From positions 105,445,604-105,509,603 of the forward strand of contig JBCNJP010000025.1 of assembly GCA_039602395.1 (NCBI GenBank): a stretch of DNA of 64,000 bases, written 5' to 3'. The translations under genes and the position numbers were made by a program. The notes under the pieces were generated by a model. It was not told the origin of the DNA, made no database searches, and worked only from the letters and a program-made list of their open reading frames with translations. Shown one piece after another: positions 9,919 through 20,969 of this stretch. Each line of letters starts with the position of its first letter. Position 1 is the stretch's first letter. The stretch comes from Deinandra increscens subsp. villosa (Eukaryota > Streptophyta > Magnoliopsida > Asterales > Asteraceae).

Positions 9919-12900
9919 ATGTCTTCGTCTAGATCATCTTCTCGTTACAACTCTTTTGATAATCGATCTTCTACTCAGTCCGATCCATCCTCCTCAGCCG
10001 ACCGATCAAAAAATCCCTTAACTTCTTCTTCTTCTTACGCCCTTGCTATTTCCAAATCCAAATCCAGCAGCAAAAACGACCAAAATCTGAGTGCCATGGT
10101 TAAAAAGTTTATGGAGAAGAGGTCAACTAAGCCCAAACCACCAAGGGACTTTGTGGTGGCCGCGGATGTTACTACTTTCATCGCCGATGATTTCAAGAAG
10201 AAGACGACCATCAGAGGGGGCTTTGGGAAGCTGTTTGGGAAATCCGATGATGTCAGTGATCGAAAGAAGAAGAAGAAGGCGGCGGCCCTGGGCTTGGGCT
10301 TGCCAGAAGTGATCAAGCCACCGCAGCAGCAGCAGCAGCATGCGAGGACTCTGGGCACGGTATTGAGAAGCGAGAGGGAGCTTATGAGTCAGAATAAGGA
10401 GCAGGAGACGGAGATACTCCACCTCAAGGCCATGCTTGACGAAAAAAACACAGAGGTAGCATTTCTAGTTAGTCAGTCAGTCAGTCAGTCAACCTACGCA
10501 CTTACTTACTTACTTTAACCTGCTTCATCATCCAAATAACTTCCTTATCTATCAATGTCATTTGAGCTCTGCATGAGAATTGCTACCTAGTTATGCATTG
10601 TAACTTACTTCAGAAGCTTCATCTGCATTCATAATGTGATGGGAATTTTTAAAAATACATCTCAAGCACACTCCTTTGAAGTTGTTTTCCTCTTTAAAGG
10701 GGAAAACAAACAAACTAGAGGCTGAGATTGATTAATATATTTAAATGAACCGATTGCATATTCTTTTTTCTTTCTCTCAAGTAGTTAGTTGCTCAATATT
10801 TGAAGTTAGCTGTTGAATACCCAACAATCCAGGAACGTTCAATTTCAATTCTTGACTTGATATAGAACAATAAATCATGCTAGTTGTGTCATTTGCATGT
10901 CTATAAGCACACAAATTTATGTGAATTTTTTTTTTATCAAGCATAGCATTTCGACTCTGATAATAAGGCTACGTGTAATGGTTTGTAATTTTCAAGCCCC
11001 TTAAATGGGCATTTTGTGACACATATGGCAAAGTGGCAAGTGGTGTAGTGCATGTATGATTGGTAGGGTCTGGGGAGGGTGGGATGTAGGCAAACCATAC
11101 CTCTACCTTTCGGGTATAAAGGTTGCTTCCAAAGAGACCCCCAACTCCGAACCACAGGAGAAAAGGACACCGGAAACCAGTGTTGTAAAAAGCGCTAGGC
11201 GGAGCTAGACGATCAGGTAGAGCTTAGGGATTAATCGGGATTAATAGGGATTAATCGGGATTATATAGTTTGTAATTTTATACGTAATTTTCAAAATATA
11301 TATACATATAGTTGCTTTTATACTTTTTATGTATAAATTTATGAGTTCAAGGACCAAATGTAAACTAGTAACGATAGATGGCTTTAAATGTTAAAATACC
11401 TAAACTAATTTTAAAACTTTTATATAAAAGATAGCAAGTTTAAGGATGAAATATAAACTACTGAAAGACGTAGGGGTTAAATGTAAAATATTTGAACTTC
11501 TTTAAACATAAAAAAGACCTATACTCATACATAACAACACATTCGCTTCTCAACAGCAACCAAAGTTGACGACTTCTTCATCTTCTCCGGCGAATCCAAC
11601 GACTTCATTTTCATTTCCGGCCACCACTTCTCTCGTTTCTTCTTCCTCACGTCCGCCCCTCTCGTTCGTTCTCATGACGGCGTCAACAGGATTAGTCCGA
11701 TTTGGTCCGACAGTGTTCTAATGTTGATGAAAGCCTAGAAAAGATTTGGTCATAGGGTTAAAAAGAAGAAACGGAGGCTTTGACCAGTTCCGATTAGTAC
11801 GATTTGGTCCGCATAGGTCCGATTTTGACCATCGTCGATCGATCAGCGCCTGGTGGTCCAATTTGATGAAATTTCCTAGGTGACCGGCCGGCCAACGAGT
11901 AATTGCTGATTAATCGGTGCCTAGAACCGTTTTTTGCAACACTGTCGAAAACCAAAAAGAAAGAGAACCAGAGAGCAAAAACCACAAGACAGCGACACCT
12001 ATAAAATAAAAATTATAATGATAATAGTGATAAATAACAACATAAATATCATATTACGTAAATGGATAATAGTTAAAAAAACTAAAAATAATCATCATCA
12101 CCATCATCATACTCATTATATCTCACCAATAGCAAAGCTAAGGTACGGTCCGAGGAGGGTAAGATGTAGACAACCTTACCTCTACCCTGTAGGAATAGAG
12201 AAGCCGCTTCCGGTGAGACCCTTGACTTCGTAGTTTTGCATCAAGCCTTGGACATAAGGCACATCACACTCAGCAAATCGGTGCATGTACCTTTTGTCTT
12301 TTGGCTATCAACTCCACCACATGCATGATTAATCGTCCATCACTTCTAACGTTATTTTCATGAAATTAGTAAATAACGTAAAAATTAATGCAATTTCACT
12401 TTTGTCCCCAATGCCACACATTAAACTCAAAATAAATAAATAAAATACATGGAACATAAAAACTAAATAAATAAATAACTAAATAAATACATAAGTAAAA
12501 ATAAAAATTAAATAAAATTTGAATCACAAAGTAATAATAACAGTAATAATAAATACACAGTAATAATAAATACACAAATGAATAAATAAATAAATAAGAT
12601 TATCAATAATAATAGTAGTAATAGAAAACACTCCCCACTCCTCTATGGGTCCTTAGCCTTAACCCTACGTACCCACGATGTCCTATCCTTGACCATATCC
12701 TCAAAGAGATGAAAGTCTAGCAAATCAAGTCTAACACGCTCAAACAATGAAATAAAATAAACATAATACTCGCATATATTCAAATACTTTCAATTTCTTT
12801 ATCATGTTACATCATTGTCGATTCTCAAAGTGAACAAAGAAGAGGATTGTTTATTGATAGAGGGTAATACTACCCTTGAATACCCTTTAGATACAATAAT

Positions 12901-15900
12901 CACATAACTAGTCTAATATTCACTCACAAGCTAAAGACAAGAAATGACTTGTAGCTGATTATAAAAAGAGAAATCGTTGAGTTGGCGACAAATTTGCAAA
13001 TTTATAGGCAATATTATCATTTGTCGATAGAAACTTCCACATTCTTTGTTTCGGCATGGCAAATAGGATTGGCCAAGAAGTAGCTTTCATTGGGATTGTC
13101 ACACCATAGGGTAGGCGCGGAAGTTGTACCAACACTAAGTTTATGTACAAGAGACTTTAACCGCATAAGTTCAACCACTATATTAGCAAGGGATTTGTAT
13201 TTGCCTCAGTATAGGAATGAGAGACACTGCATTGTTGGTGAGTAGTCCGTGAGATAAGCTGGAACCCAAATGGATAGGGGGTCCTGTCATGAATCGATGC
13301 TCGCTCAACAGCTGAGACAACAGCAGTGAAGATGTAAAAGGCTCTCATCTACTTTGTTGATTAGCACTCATGAAAGCATGTAGTCTTGATCTTGGTGATT
13401 GTCTGACAAGTAAATCATAGCTAGTGTGTTAGGATGATAACATAGAATTCGATAATTGTGGACATATTATTTTCAATCGGGGTATGCATGAGTTTGCACG
13501 CTTTGTTGATCGCAAAAGTGATACTGGGTCGACAAGAGAGAAAAACTAACATAGTAAAGAGCACCGGAAAACTGCCTATAGTTAACCGGATTAGATAAGG
13601 CTGCATTGTCATTGAGAGACAATAGGTGAGATGTAGTCATAGGCGATGGCAAACACTTGGATTGTAGAAGCTCTTAATTGTATTTCCCTTGAGATGGTAT
13701 TGTTAGGTCCGAATCGCACACGCACACACAATAAACGAAAGTAAGACACGAGAATTTAACGTGGTTCGGTCTTAGTGTAAGACCTACGTCCACGGGGGCA
13801 ACTAGGGTTTTCTTTTTATTGAGTGATACAAAATTACAAGTACAAGAGATCAATATATATAGGCAAGCTAATTAGGGTTACACCCTTGATAACTTGCTAA
13901 ACAAGATTAGTCAACTGGGCCTAATTAGGGTTAGGNNNNNNNNNNNNNNNNNNNNNNNNNNNNNNNNNNNNNNNNNNNNNNNNNNNNNNNNNNNNNNNNN
14001 NNNNNNNNNNNNNNNNNNNNNNNNNNNNNNNNNNNNNNNNNNNNNNNNNNNNNNNNNNNNNNNNNNNNNNNNNNNNNNNNNNNNNNNNNNNNNNNNNNNN
14101 NNNNNNNNNNNNNNNNNNNNNNNNNNNNNNNNNNNNNNNNNNNNNNNNNNNNNNNNNNNNNNNNNNNNNNNNNNNNNNNNNNNNNNNNNNNNNNNNNNNN
14201 NNNNNNNNNNNNNNNNNNNNNNNNNNNNNNNNNNNNNNNNNNNNNNNNNNNNNNNNNNNNNNNNNNNNNNNNNNNNNNNNNNNNNNNNNNNNNNNNNNNN
14301 NNNNNNNNNNNNNNNNNNNNNNNNNNNNNNNNNNNNNNNNNNNNNNNNNNNNNNNNNNNNNNNNNNNNNNNNNNNNNNNNNNNNNNNNNNNNNNNNNNNN
14401 NNNNNNNNNNNNNNNNNNNNNNNNNNNNNNNNNNNAACGCTGTTTTGACATCTAGCTGTTCCAGATGTAGCCCCTCTGCTGCTACAATACTTAGAACCAA
14501 TCTGATGGTAGTCATCTTCACCACAGGGGAGAAAATTTCATTGTAGTCAATCCCTTTTTTCTGTTGAAAACCTTTGACCACTAAACGAGCTTTATACCGT
14601 TTAGACCCATCATGTTCTTCCTTGATTCTGAAGACCCATTTATTCTGTAGGACTCTCTTACCTGGCGGAAGCTAGTTAAGACCCATGTCTTGTTCTTCAT
14701 CAAGAAGCCCATCTCATCTTTCATAGCACGCTCCCACTGGAGCGAATCTTCCAGCTTACTGCTTCAGAGTAACATTCGGGTTCGCCATTTTCTGTCAACA
14801 GAAGATAGTTAACTGATGAACCTGTTTTACCTGATGGACTATACCTTTCTGGCTTCTTTATCTTTCTGGTGGTTCTCCTAACCCAATGATCATTCTGGTC
14901 AGGTTGTGGTGGGGACTGTTCATCTTCAGACTCTGAACTCCCACTGTCAGAAGATACTACTGACTCATCATTACCACCATCCTCAAACTCTATACCCGTG
15001 TCGACATCTGTTTCTGGTTCTGGAACCGGTTCGGGAACCGATTTAGCTCTCTGGTTACTAGTTCCTGTCTCGAACTCTACCTGCTCTGTCTGAACCTCAG
15101 AGTTTGATTCTTTCCTGTCTTTATACAATTCAGCCTCATTAAAAGTAGCATGCTTGCTTCTGACTACTTTTCTACTTTCTGAATCCCAAAGCCTATAGCC
15201 CATTTTATCTGACCCATAACCAATGAAGGTATACTTCTTGGCTTTTGCATCTAGCTTGTCTCTATTTTGATCCAGATCATATGCACTACACCCAAAGATT
15301 TTTAGGTGCTCATATTTCACTGCTTCCCCTTTCCATTCTTCCTGTGGTACTTTGAATCCTAATGGAACTGACAATCCTCGGTTGAGTAAATATGCTGCAG
15401 TATTCACTGCATCTGCCCAGAACATTTTTGGCAACCCTGCATTTATTCTCATGCTTCTGGCTCTCTCATTTAATGTTTTGTTCATCCGTTCTGCAACCCC
15501 GTTTTGCTGAGGTGTGCCCGGAACAGTATTTATCATCCGTATTCCATGTTCAGCACAGTAGTCGATGAACTCCTGACTAACATACTCTCCTCCATTGTCG
15601 GACTTCAAAGCCTTAACCTTCAAATTAGTTTCATTTTCAACAGCAATTTTCCATTTCTTAAACGTATCAAAAACATCAGATTTATGTTTGAGAAATTTAA
15701 CCCATACCTTGCGTGTTGAATCGTCGATGAAGGTGACGAAGTAGTGCGATCCTCATACAGAAGCAACTGAAGTAGGCCCGTATACGTCTGTGTGAACAAG
15801 CTCCAATTTCTGAGCCTTTGGTGCTTTACCTGTCTTGGCAAACGATACCTTCTTTTTCTTGCCGAAGACGCACGGTTCACAAAACTCAGATTCGACCTTC

Positions 15901-18900
15901 TTCAATTCTGGAAGCTTTCCTCTGGAAATAAGCATTTTCGTCCCCTTTTCATTCACGTGGCCGAGTCGTTGATGCCACAACTTGGATAGACTCGGCCCAC
16001 TGCTAACTGCATTTGCACTTCCTGCAGGTACCTCAACCATATACAGAGTACCCCGTTTCTTTCCCTTAGCAATTACCATATTACCCTTGACAACCCTCCA
16101 TTGTCCACCCCCGAAGTAGACATCATAACCCTGGTTGTCTAATTGCCCAATGGAAATTAACATCTTTCTGAATTTAGGAATTACCCTGACATCTTTCAAT
16201 GTCCAAACAGTTCCCAAAGAGGTTTTCAAATCAATGTCTCCCACCCCAGTAATATCCAAAGTTTGGTTATTAGCAAGACTTACAGTACTGAAATTGCCCT
16301 GTCTGAGATTCTTCATCTTTCTCGAACTAGAGATAGCATGAAACGACGCACCTGAGTCCATAATCCAAGACTCGATTGTGTCCTCGACACAACATATCAA
16401 AGCATCATCTGAATCTGAGGCTGTGGTGGCATTTACTTCTTTCTTGTCTCTAGCCATGGATGGTTTTGGACACTGACTTCTGAAGTGCCCATGTTCTTTG
16501 CAGTTCCAACATTCTATATCGTTTCTTGTCTTTGAACTCCCCCTTTTGTCTCTGGACTTGGATCTTCCCCTGTTACTGTTTCTCCTTTCTTTCTTTCTAC
16601 CTCTTCCCTCAGTGCTCAACAGAGAACTGGATGATTCACCTGTACTCTTTCTCCTGATGCCTTCTCCTAGGATAAAGTCACGGATTCCCTCAAACGTGAG
16701 TTTAGTGTTTCCAGCTGAACCACTAATAGCCGTGACTGATCCTGACCAACTATCCGGTAACGAAGATAAAAGAAGCAAAGCTTGTACCTCATCATCAAAT
16801 TTAATATCAACTGACAGTAAACGGGATATAAGGGTGTTGAATTCATTCACATGAGAAGTAACAGACGTACCTTCCCGCATACGAGTGTTGACTAACTGTC
16901 TAATAAGAAATACCTTGTTAGATGCGGAAGGTTTCTCGTACATGTTTGACAATGCTTTCATCAACCCACGAGCGGTAGTCTCATTCACAATGTTGAAAGC
17001 TACGCTCTTAGCCAAAGTAAACCTGATGACGGCAAGGGCTTTTCTATCCATGTCGGCCCATTCCTCATCCTCCAGCTTTTTCGGTTTCTTGTCTGATGTC
17101 AAAACTGGCAATAGATCCTTCTGACAGAGCAAGTCCTCTACTTGCATCTTCCACCACGCAAAATCTTGCCCATCGAACTTCTCAATCCTGGTCTTCCCGT
17201 CTTCTGCCATAACAACTAATAGCATAACTGATCGAAAGAACTGAATACCTGAGAAACGGAACAACGGTTGCAATCTGCAATGAAAAACAGGCAGGATCTG
17301 CGGCTGATGGCGGCGGCTAGGGTTTCAGCCGCTGAAACGGCGGCTGATCGGAACCCTAGGTGGCGGCGGAAACCCGGCGGCGGCGGCAGAAACCCTAGGC
17401 GGTGCTAGGGTGGCGACGGCGGCTAGGGTTAGTGGTGACACACGTGCGATTGATCAAGAACCGTGGCTCTGATACCACTTGTTAGGTCTGAATCGCACAC
17501 GCACACACAATAAACGAAAGTAAGACACGAGAATTTAACGTGGTTCGATCTCAGTGTAAGACCTACGTCCACGGGGGCAACTAGGGTTTTCTTTTTATTG
17601 AGTGATACAAAATTACAAGTATAAGAGATCAATATATATAGGCAAGCTAATTAGGGTTACACCCTTGATAACTTGCTAAACAAGATTAGTCAACTGGGCC
17701 TAATTAGGGTTAGGGCCGGCTAAGCCGCCTCCCTTGTTTTCCTAATCGCAGCAGCCCTTAAATGGGCCGAAGGCAACATCCGCCAATAGGTATGATGTTA
17801 GAATCTTGAGGAACAATCTCAATACCTATAAAATAACTAAGAATTCATCATTACTGAAAGTTTCTTAAGCATTTGTGGCTGATTTGATTGGGCGCTTACA
17901 CTTTCAGTTTTCGCTAAAGGATTGGGGACATAGTTACTTTTTGTTATACCTGTCACACTCTGTGATGATGTTCTCTATCTGTGTTAGCAGAAGTATTTAA
18001 AAGATCTCTTATATTTTACCGGTCTTGGTTGGGCCTTTTTCTCTGTTTAATTAGTGACAATTTTCAAGATATTTTGGTATGCATATATCCTTCGTTATAC
18101 TAGAGCATATCAGAGCTTTGTTGGTGCATTACACTTTCTAGTTTTGACTTGTTTAGAGAATCTTTATGCGGAGATCAAGGTTTCCTAGTTTCTTCTGAAA
18201 CTTATTGTCCGTTATTGGATCATGGTCAAGCGTATTCTTTAGTATATTGAGGATACTATTATTCATGGCTCGACTATATGCAGGTCTACTAGTCTTGTTG
18301 TTCAGGCTTATGTTGATGTCAATTAGACTATTAGACTAGGTGCCTAGATGATCTTTTGGACTCAACCTCATCAATTTTAGTTCCAAGGAGTAGCACACTG
18401 TCACACGATTTAGTACCGAGGCTGAGTATCGGGCTATTACTAAAGTTGTTGCTGAGCTTTGGTCATTTTTAGTTGCACACCTATTATTTAGTGCGACACT
18501 GATGCTACATATATGATGGTTAGTCTCTTCTTTCATCAAGGCAGTAAGCATCTTGAGATCGATCTATATATGATATGTGATATGATTTTTGCTTGATCTC
18601 TTATGGTTTGGTTATGTTGCCACGACACATGAGCTTGTAGTTATCCTCACGAAAGAGTTGTCTTTTACTTACTTCGTGCATGTCAGATCCAAGCCGCACA
18701 TTGATACTGCCATTTAGATTATGGTGGAATACTAGAGTTTGTTGAGTTGTTGTATCATAACTCTATTTTGTTAGGTTGTTTGATAGCTACATTTTGCTTT
18801 ATGAATAGAGCTTTGATCATATTTGTAATATTTGTCTCATTTTCTTAATACTTTCAATTTCTTTAGTTGGTATTCAAATAGCCGATGAGATGGCAATGCA

Positions 18901-20969
18901 TCTTCTTCCAAGTCTCCATTTACTTGGGAAGGAGTTTTTACATCTTTTTTTTTTTAATGTTTAATTATCTTATAGGAGCAGCGGAAAATAAAGATCTAGG
19001 GTTGTTATCTTTGCAACTAGTTGAATATTTACCACTTGAGTTTGTTGGTGTGTAGAACTGATCATATGCGTGAAGAGCCTGAGAAGGAGGAGCCTTGGCA
19101 GGTCGGATAGCAGCCCATGGGTACAGCAGGGTAGGGACATGGTTGCATGGGGGTACTGCCAAGAAGTACACGGCTGATGGGACCAGGGCTGTGAGCTCCA
19201 TGGCTGTGGGTCATAATACCCCATGCTGCCGCTGGAAGACTGAGGCGGAGAGGGCTGTGGGTCACCTGATTGCGGCTGTGAATTTGTGATGCTGCTGATG
19301 TATGTAGAGCCGCAGTAGTGGGGGTGGTTTGATTAAGCTTCTGGGTTTCCACCAAAATTAGTTTAGATCTGGCCTCATAAAAATCAGGTAGAGGTTTAGT
19401 CTGTTGAATAAGCATAACAATCCCATCCTATTGGCCGGCGATAAGCTGTAGGACGAGGTGCTGACTGGACACTTTGAGAGCCTGGCAGTAGGATGTGATG
19501 TTGGGGAAGGAGTCAAGTTTGGTGTTGGAGAACTTATTCTGGAGATAGAGAGCCTGTCAGTTTTGGTTATCTTTGGATAATATCACCAAGAGCTTTCCAG
19601 GAAGCAGAAGCAGGGTGCTCGGTTTGAGGATCGTGTCTAGAATATCATGTGAAATCGTCCCGTATAGGCGATATCCATTGCAGTACAATGTTATCCGTGC
19701 GCTTCAATAATTCAAGGTCAGGTAGTGGTGGGGTGGGGGTTAACCAGGTTCGGTTCGTGGAGAATCGGTGATCGGCGCATTGGAAGGCTTGCGGCGACTA
19801 GAATGATCGGCTTAGGGTGGGACGGATTTAGAGAGATATGTATAGATATTTCTCTAGTACCAACATAGATTAGGTATAGTTTTGTTATGATTTTTATTAA
19901 ATTTCTGAATTGTTTGTTATGTGGACTTGTGTAAGTGGGAGATACAAATTGAGGCATTATCTGTCTCAATATATATGGATGCTTAATGAGGAGTTTGTTT
20001 TATGTAGTATCACTGCATGAGTATTATAATTAGAATGATTATGATGATGGCCGGCCGGCCTGCCTGCAGGTTGATAAGCTGAAAGATCTGTGTCTAAAAC
20101 AAAGGGATGAGATAAAGGCATTGAAGAGTGCGATCTTGTTCCCAGAACAAGAGAAGGAAGATGTTTCTGAAGAACTACAACAGGCAAAACAAATCATACC
20201 TACTCTACAGAGGCAGGTTACTTCTCTCACCGGTCAACTTCTCCACCTTGCTCAGGATCTAGCAGAGGTTGGTTGGTACCTACTCATCATCATATTCACC
20301 AACTTTAATGCCATGGAAATGTTGTATAGGAGTCTCGGCTGGCCTTTTGCATATCCTACTTTATTATATTCCCGTCTTTTATATAAAAAAATATGTGTTG
20401 GTTGGTGATAGGTGAAAGCAGACAAATACTCAGTCATGGGGTGCTATGAAAGTCTTGTGAGCTCTCCAAGAACACCAACACACGAGCAAGAAGAAGCAAG
20501 CAATTCCCTGGTAAGCAAGCATGTGGAAGTGGTGTTTCTCAAAAGATAACTGTAGTTTACCCATACAACAATACTTATGATATATATATATATATATGAT
20601 TCAGGAGTTGTGCTCTGCGGATCACACCACCCCCCCTGACAGTCCTGATGACATGTTCCTAAATGATTTAAATCCCTGTTTAACACCTTATGCCAACTCC
20701 AAGGTAAGTAGCTTAAATGAGATCTATGTTTCCTTTCCTTCTTTGCGTTGTTATCGTTTTGACATTGTAGAATGCAACAGGAGTTTGTAAAACATTCATC
20801 GTCATCATACAATCATAATATTACGACAAGATGTCATGATGAGGTTGGGTTTGCTCAAGGTAGAAAGCTATCAAAAAGTTCAACCGATGCCAACTCGGGA
20901 AAGATTCTTGGTTGCAGATCAGATGAAAACAACAAATACGCACATATATATGGTATGCTGCACTACTAG
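9919..20969 (+). CDS. plant coiled-coil protein of unknown function, five exons
   Basis: Exons: 9919-10455, 20070-20267, 20412-20510, 20605-20703, 20781-20969, giving 373 residues. Every exon boundary is phase 0 and every intron is GT-AG (donors GTAGCA, GTTGGT, GTAAGC, GTAAGT). Residues 1-60 are Ser-rich. Residues 60-130 are basic with Lys runs, and a short polyglutamine follows near 133-140. Residues 150-245 form heptad-rich coiled coil across the exon 1-2 junction (MLDEKNTE then VDKLKDLCLKQRDE). The C-terminal third is Ser/Thr-rich and hydrophilic. There is no signal peptide or membrane segment. I cannot name the family; a scaffolding or cytoskeleton-associated role would be a guess. Exon 5 could instead begin at 20771, but only the 20781 acceptor keeps a long frame. 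Intron 1 is 9614 bp and full of retrotransposons, mostly antisense to the gene. Confidence 0.8.
10470..10515 (+). repeat. TCAG and TTAC short tandem repeats at start of intron 1
   Basis: About five TCAG units are followed by ACTTACTTACTTACTT just inside intron 1. Between 10516 and 10960 the intron is ordinary AT-rich sequence. Confidence 0.8.
10967..10985 (+). repeat. Harbinger-like terminus (one end only)
   Basis: TAA followed by GGCTACGTGTAATGG resembles the TAA plus GGCTATGTGTAAAATGG at 29857-29875. The repeated terminus next to a TAA suggests a shared PIF/Harbinger-type or MITE family. I found no partner end, so the element is not delimited. Confidence 0.3.
11061..11157 (+). repeat. dispersed SINE-like repeat, copy A
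   Basis: Shares its layout with 12141-12230: GGGTCTGGGGAGGGTGGGAT here against CGGTCCGAGGAGGGTAAGAT there. Both continue through ACCTCTACC, a tract ending in CTTCC, and GAGACCC. Such stretches are widespread in plant genomes and are probably SINE-derived. The family name is not certain. Confidence 0.5.
11178..11944. mobile_element. non-autonomous hAT element (767 bp)
   Basis: The left end CAGTGTTGTAAAAAGCG and the minus-strand reading of the right end, CAGTGTTGCAAAAAACGG, are inverted repeats starting with the CAGTG typical of hAT elements. The flanking octamers CCGGAAAC (11170-11177) and TCGAAAAC (11945-11952) match at 6 of 8 positions, consistent with an aged 8-bp target duplication. Subterminal motifs recur: GGGATTAATC several times on the left, and GATTTGGTCCG variants on the right. 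There is no transposase. Confidence 0.75.
12141..12230 (+). repeat. dispersed SINE-like repeat, copy B
   Basis: Second copy of the repeat described at 11061-11157, about 1.1 kb away in the same orientation. The two copies bracket the hAT element. Between 12231 and 12780 there are AAT/AAAT-rich simple tracts and no convincing gene. Confidence 0.5.
12950..13700 (-). pseudogene. old Copia relic, reverse transcriptase end and RNase H
   Basis: Broken minus-strand frames match Copia polyprotein: NPVNYRQFSGALYYVS and SITFAINKACKLMHTP (about 13600-13470), then TLWCDNPNESYFLANP and CHAETKNVEV (about 13110-13020), the RNase H end. The upstream part of the same frame lies at 17789-17860, on the far side of the younger Copia. 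Many stops and frameshifts show it is ancient. Confidence 0.7.
13701..13935 (-). repeat. Copia 3' LTR (partial, runs into gap)
   Basis: Begins TGTTAGGTCC on the plus strand and matches 17480-17714 with four transitions. The remaining 70 or so bases are expected inside the N gap. Confidence 0.9.
13936..14435. other. assembly gap of exactly 500 N
   Basis: A round 500-base N block. It replaces the Copia reverse transcriptase remainder, RNase H and the end of the 3' LTR, which normally need well over 1 kb. The true gap is therefore probably longer than 500 bases. Confidence 0.95.
14436..17210 (-). pseudogene. Copia Gag-Pol polyprotein (nonsense, frameshifts, cut by gap)
   Basis: The start at 17210 (MAEDGKTRIEKFDGQ) is chosen as the first Met in the usual Copia Gag context. 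Domains in order on the minus strand: UBN2-type Gag; CCHC zinc knuckle CWNCKEHGHFRSQC (about 16513-16472); protease DSGA (about 16360); GAG-pre-integrase HQRLGH; integrase CEPCVFGK, then the DDE core with FIDDS and KSDNGGEY (about 15600). The reverse transcriptase starts near 14700 with LVVKGFQQKKGIDYNE and ends at the gap. A TGA at 15755-15753 interrupts integrase in frame. Frame changes near 14757 and 14670 break the integrase-RT linker. The element cannot make a complete polyprotein here. Confidence 0.85.
17465..17477 (-). other. Copia primer-binding site
   Basis: On the minus strand, TGGTATCAGAGCC two bases after the LTR end, complementary to the 3' end of initiator methionine tRNA. The leader between it and the Gag ATG (17211-17464) is GC-rich with many GGCGGC units. 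Confidence 0.9.
17480..17788 (-). repeat. Copia 5' LTR (309 bp)
   Basis: Complete LTR copy. On the minus strand it starts at 17788 and ends ...CCTAACA at 17480. It carries a minus-strand TATA-like TATATATA near 17640-17629. The outer end reads CAATA rather than plain CA before the target duplication. Confidence 0.85.
17789..17860 (-). pseudogene. old Copia relic, reverse transcriptase piece
   Basis: The minus strand reads GIEIVPQDSNII, the conserved Copia RT stretch preceding the piece at 13700-12950. The two are one interrupted pseudogene. Confidence 0.65.
17880..18720 (+). pseudogene. second Copia relic, RNase H end, plus strand
   Basis: Broken plus-strand frames resemble Copia RT/RNase H: VKRIL and IHGSTICRS (about 18220-18290), TEAEYRAITKVVAEL (18412-18456) and SKHLEIDLYMICDM (about 18540-18580). 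Multiple stops and frameshifts. Sequence to about 18870 may be its LTR. It runs opposite to the neighbouring older Copia relic. Confidence 0.6.
18965..19760 (-). pseudogene. Copia Gag relic (UBN2 type)
   Basis: The minus strand reads LKRTDNIVLQWI (about 19710), ASWKALGDII, NTKLDSFPNIT (about 19520) and QQTKPLPDFYEARSKL (about 19400). This matches UBN2-type Copia Gag proteins. Frame breaks occur throughout. From about 19761 to 20069 the intron holds nothing else I can name. Confidence 0.6.
20070..20969 (+). other. exon 2-5 cluster of the coiled-coil gene
   Basis: Compact 3' part of the 9919-20969 gene: exons of 198, 99, 99 and 189 nt separated by introns of 144, 94 and 77 bp. All exon lengths are multiples of three, so skipping any internal exon would keep the frame. 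The presumed 3' UTR lies in 20970-21350, with GTAC, GCA and ATC short repeats. Confidence 0.7.

Larger units (their letters stand above)
13701..17788 (-). mobile_element. Ty1/Copia retrotransposon nested in older Copia, antisense in intron 1
   Basis: The LTR-like ends are 13701-13935 (then the N gap) and 17480-17788. Flanking GGTAT at 13696-13700 and 17789-17793 is the target duplication, and the older Copia frame resumes across it (GIEIVPQDSNII then SQGKYN). A methionine-tRNA primer-binding site lies at 17477-17465. Gag, protease, integrase and the start of reverse transcriptase read on the minus strand; the rest is lost in the assembly gap. The two LTRs differ at four transitions over about 235 comparable bases. 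Confidence 0.9.

Noticed and set aside
9770..10021. Upstream open frame overlapping the coiled-coil start codon
   Set aside because: It begins at GTG, not ATG, and an ATG-TGA lies beside it. No evidence of a peptide.
10035..10422. Antisense frames over exon 1 of the coiled-coil gene
   Set aside because: They mirror Lys/Gln/Ser-rich codons of the sense exon and show no protein family.
12640..12720. Possible LINE tail on the minus strand (DMVKDRTSWVRR-like)
   Set aside because: Too short and without other LINE features to be called.
13918..13935. TTAGGGTTAGG telomere-like motif
   Set aside because: Also present in the other Copia LTR at 17700-17713; it is part of the LTR, only two units.
13894..14581. 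Long open frames crossing the N block
   Set aside because: They consist of unknown bases; only the short flanks are real sequence.
16498..17124. Plus-strand frames opposite the Copia Gag
   Set aside because: Shadows of the minus-strand polyprotein with no recognisable domain.
19062..19415. Independent Pro/Ser-rich minus-strand gene
   Set aside because: Its N-terminal part matches UBN2-type Copia Gag and the rest is the degenerate continuation.
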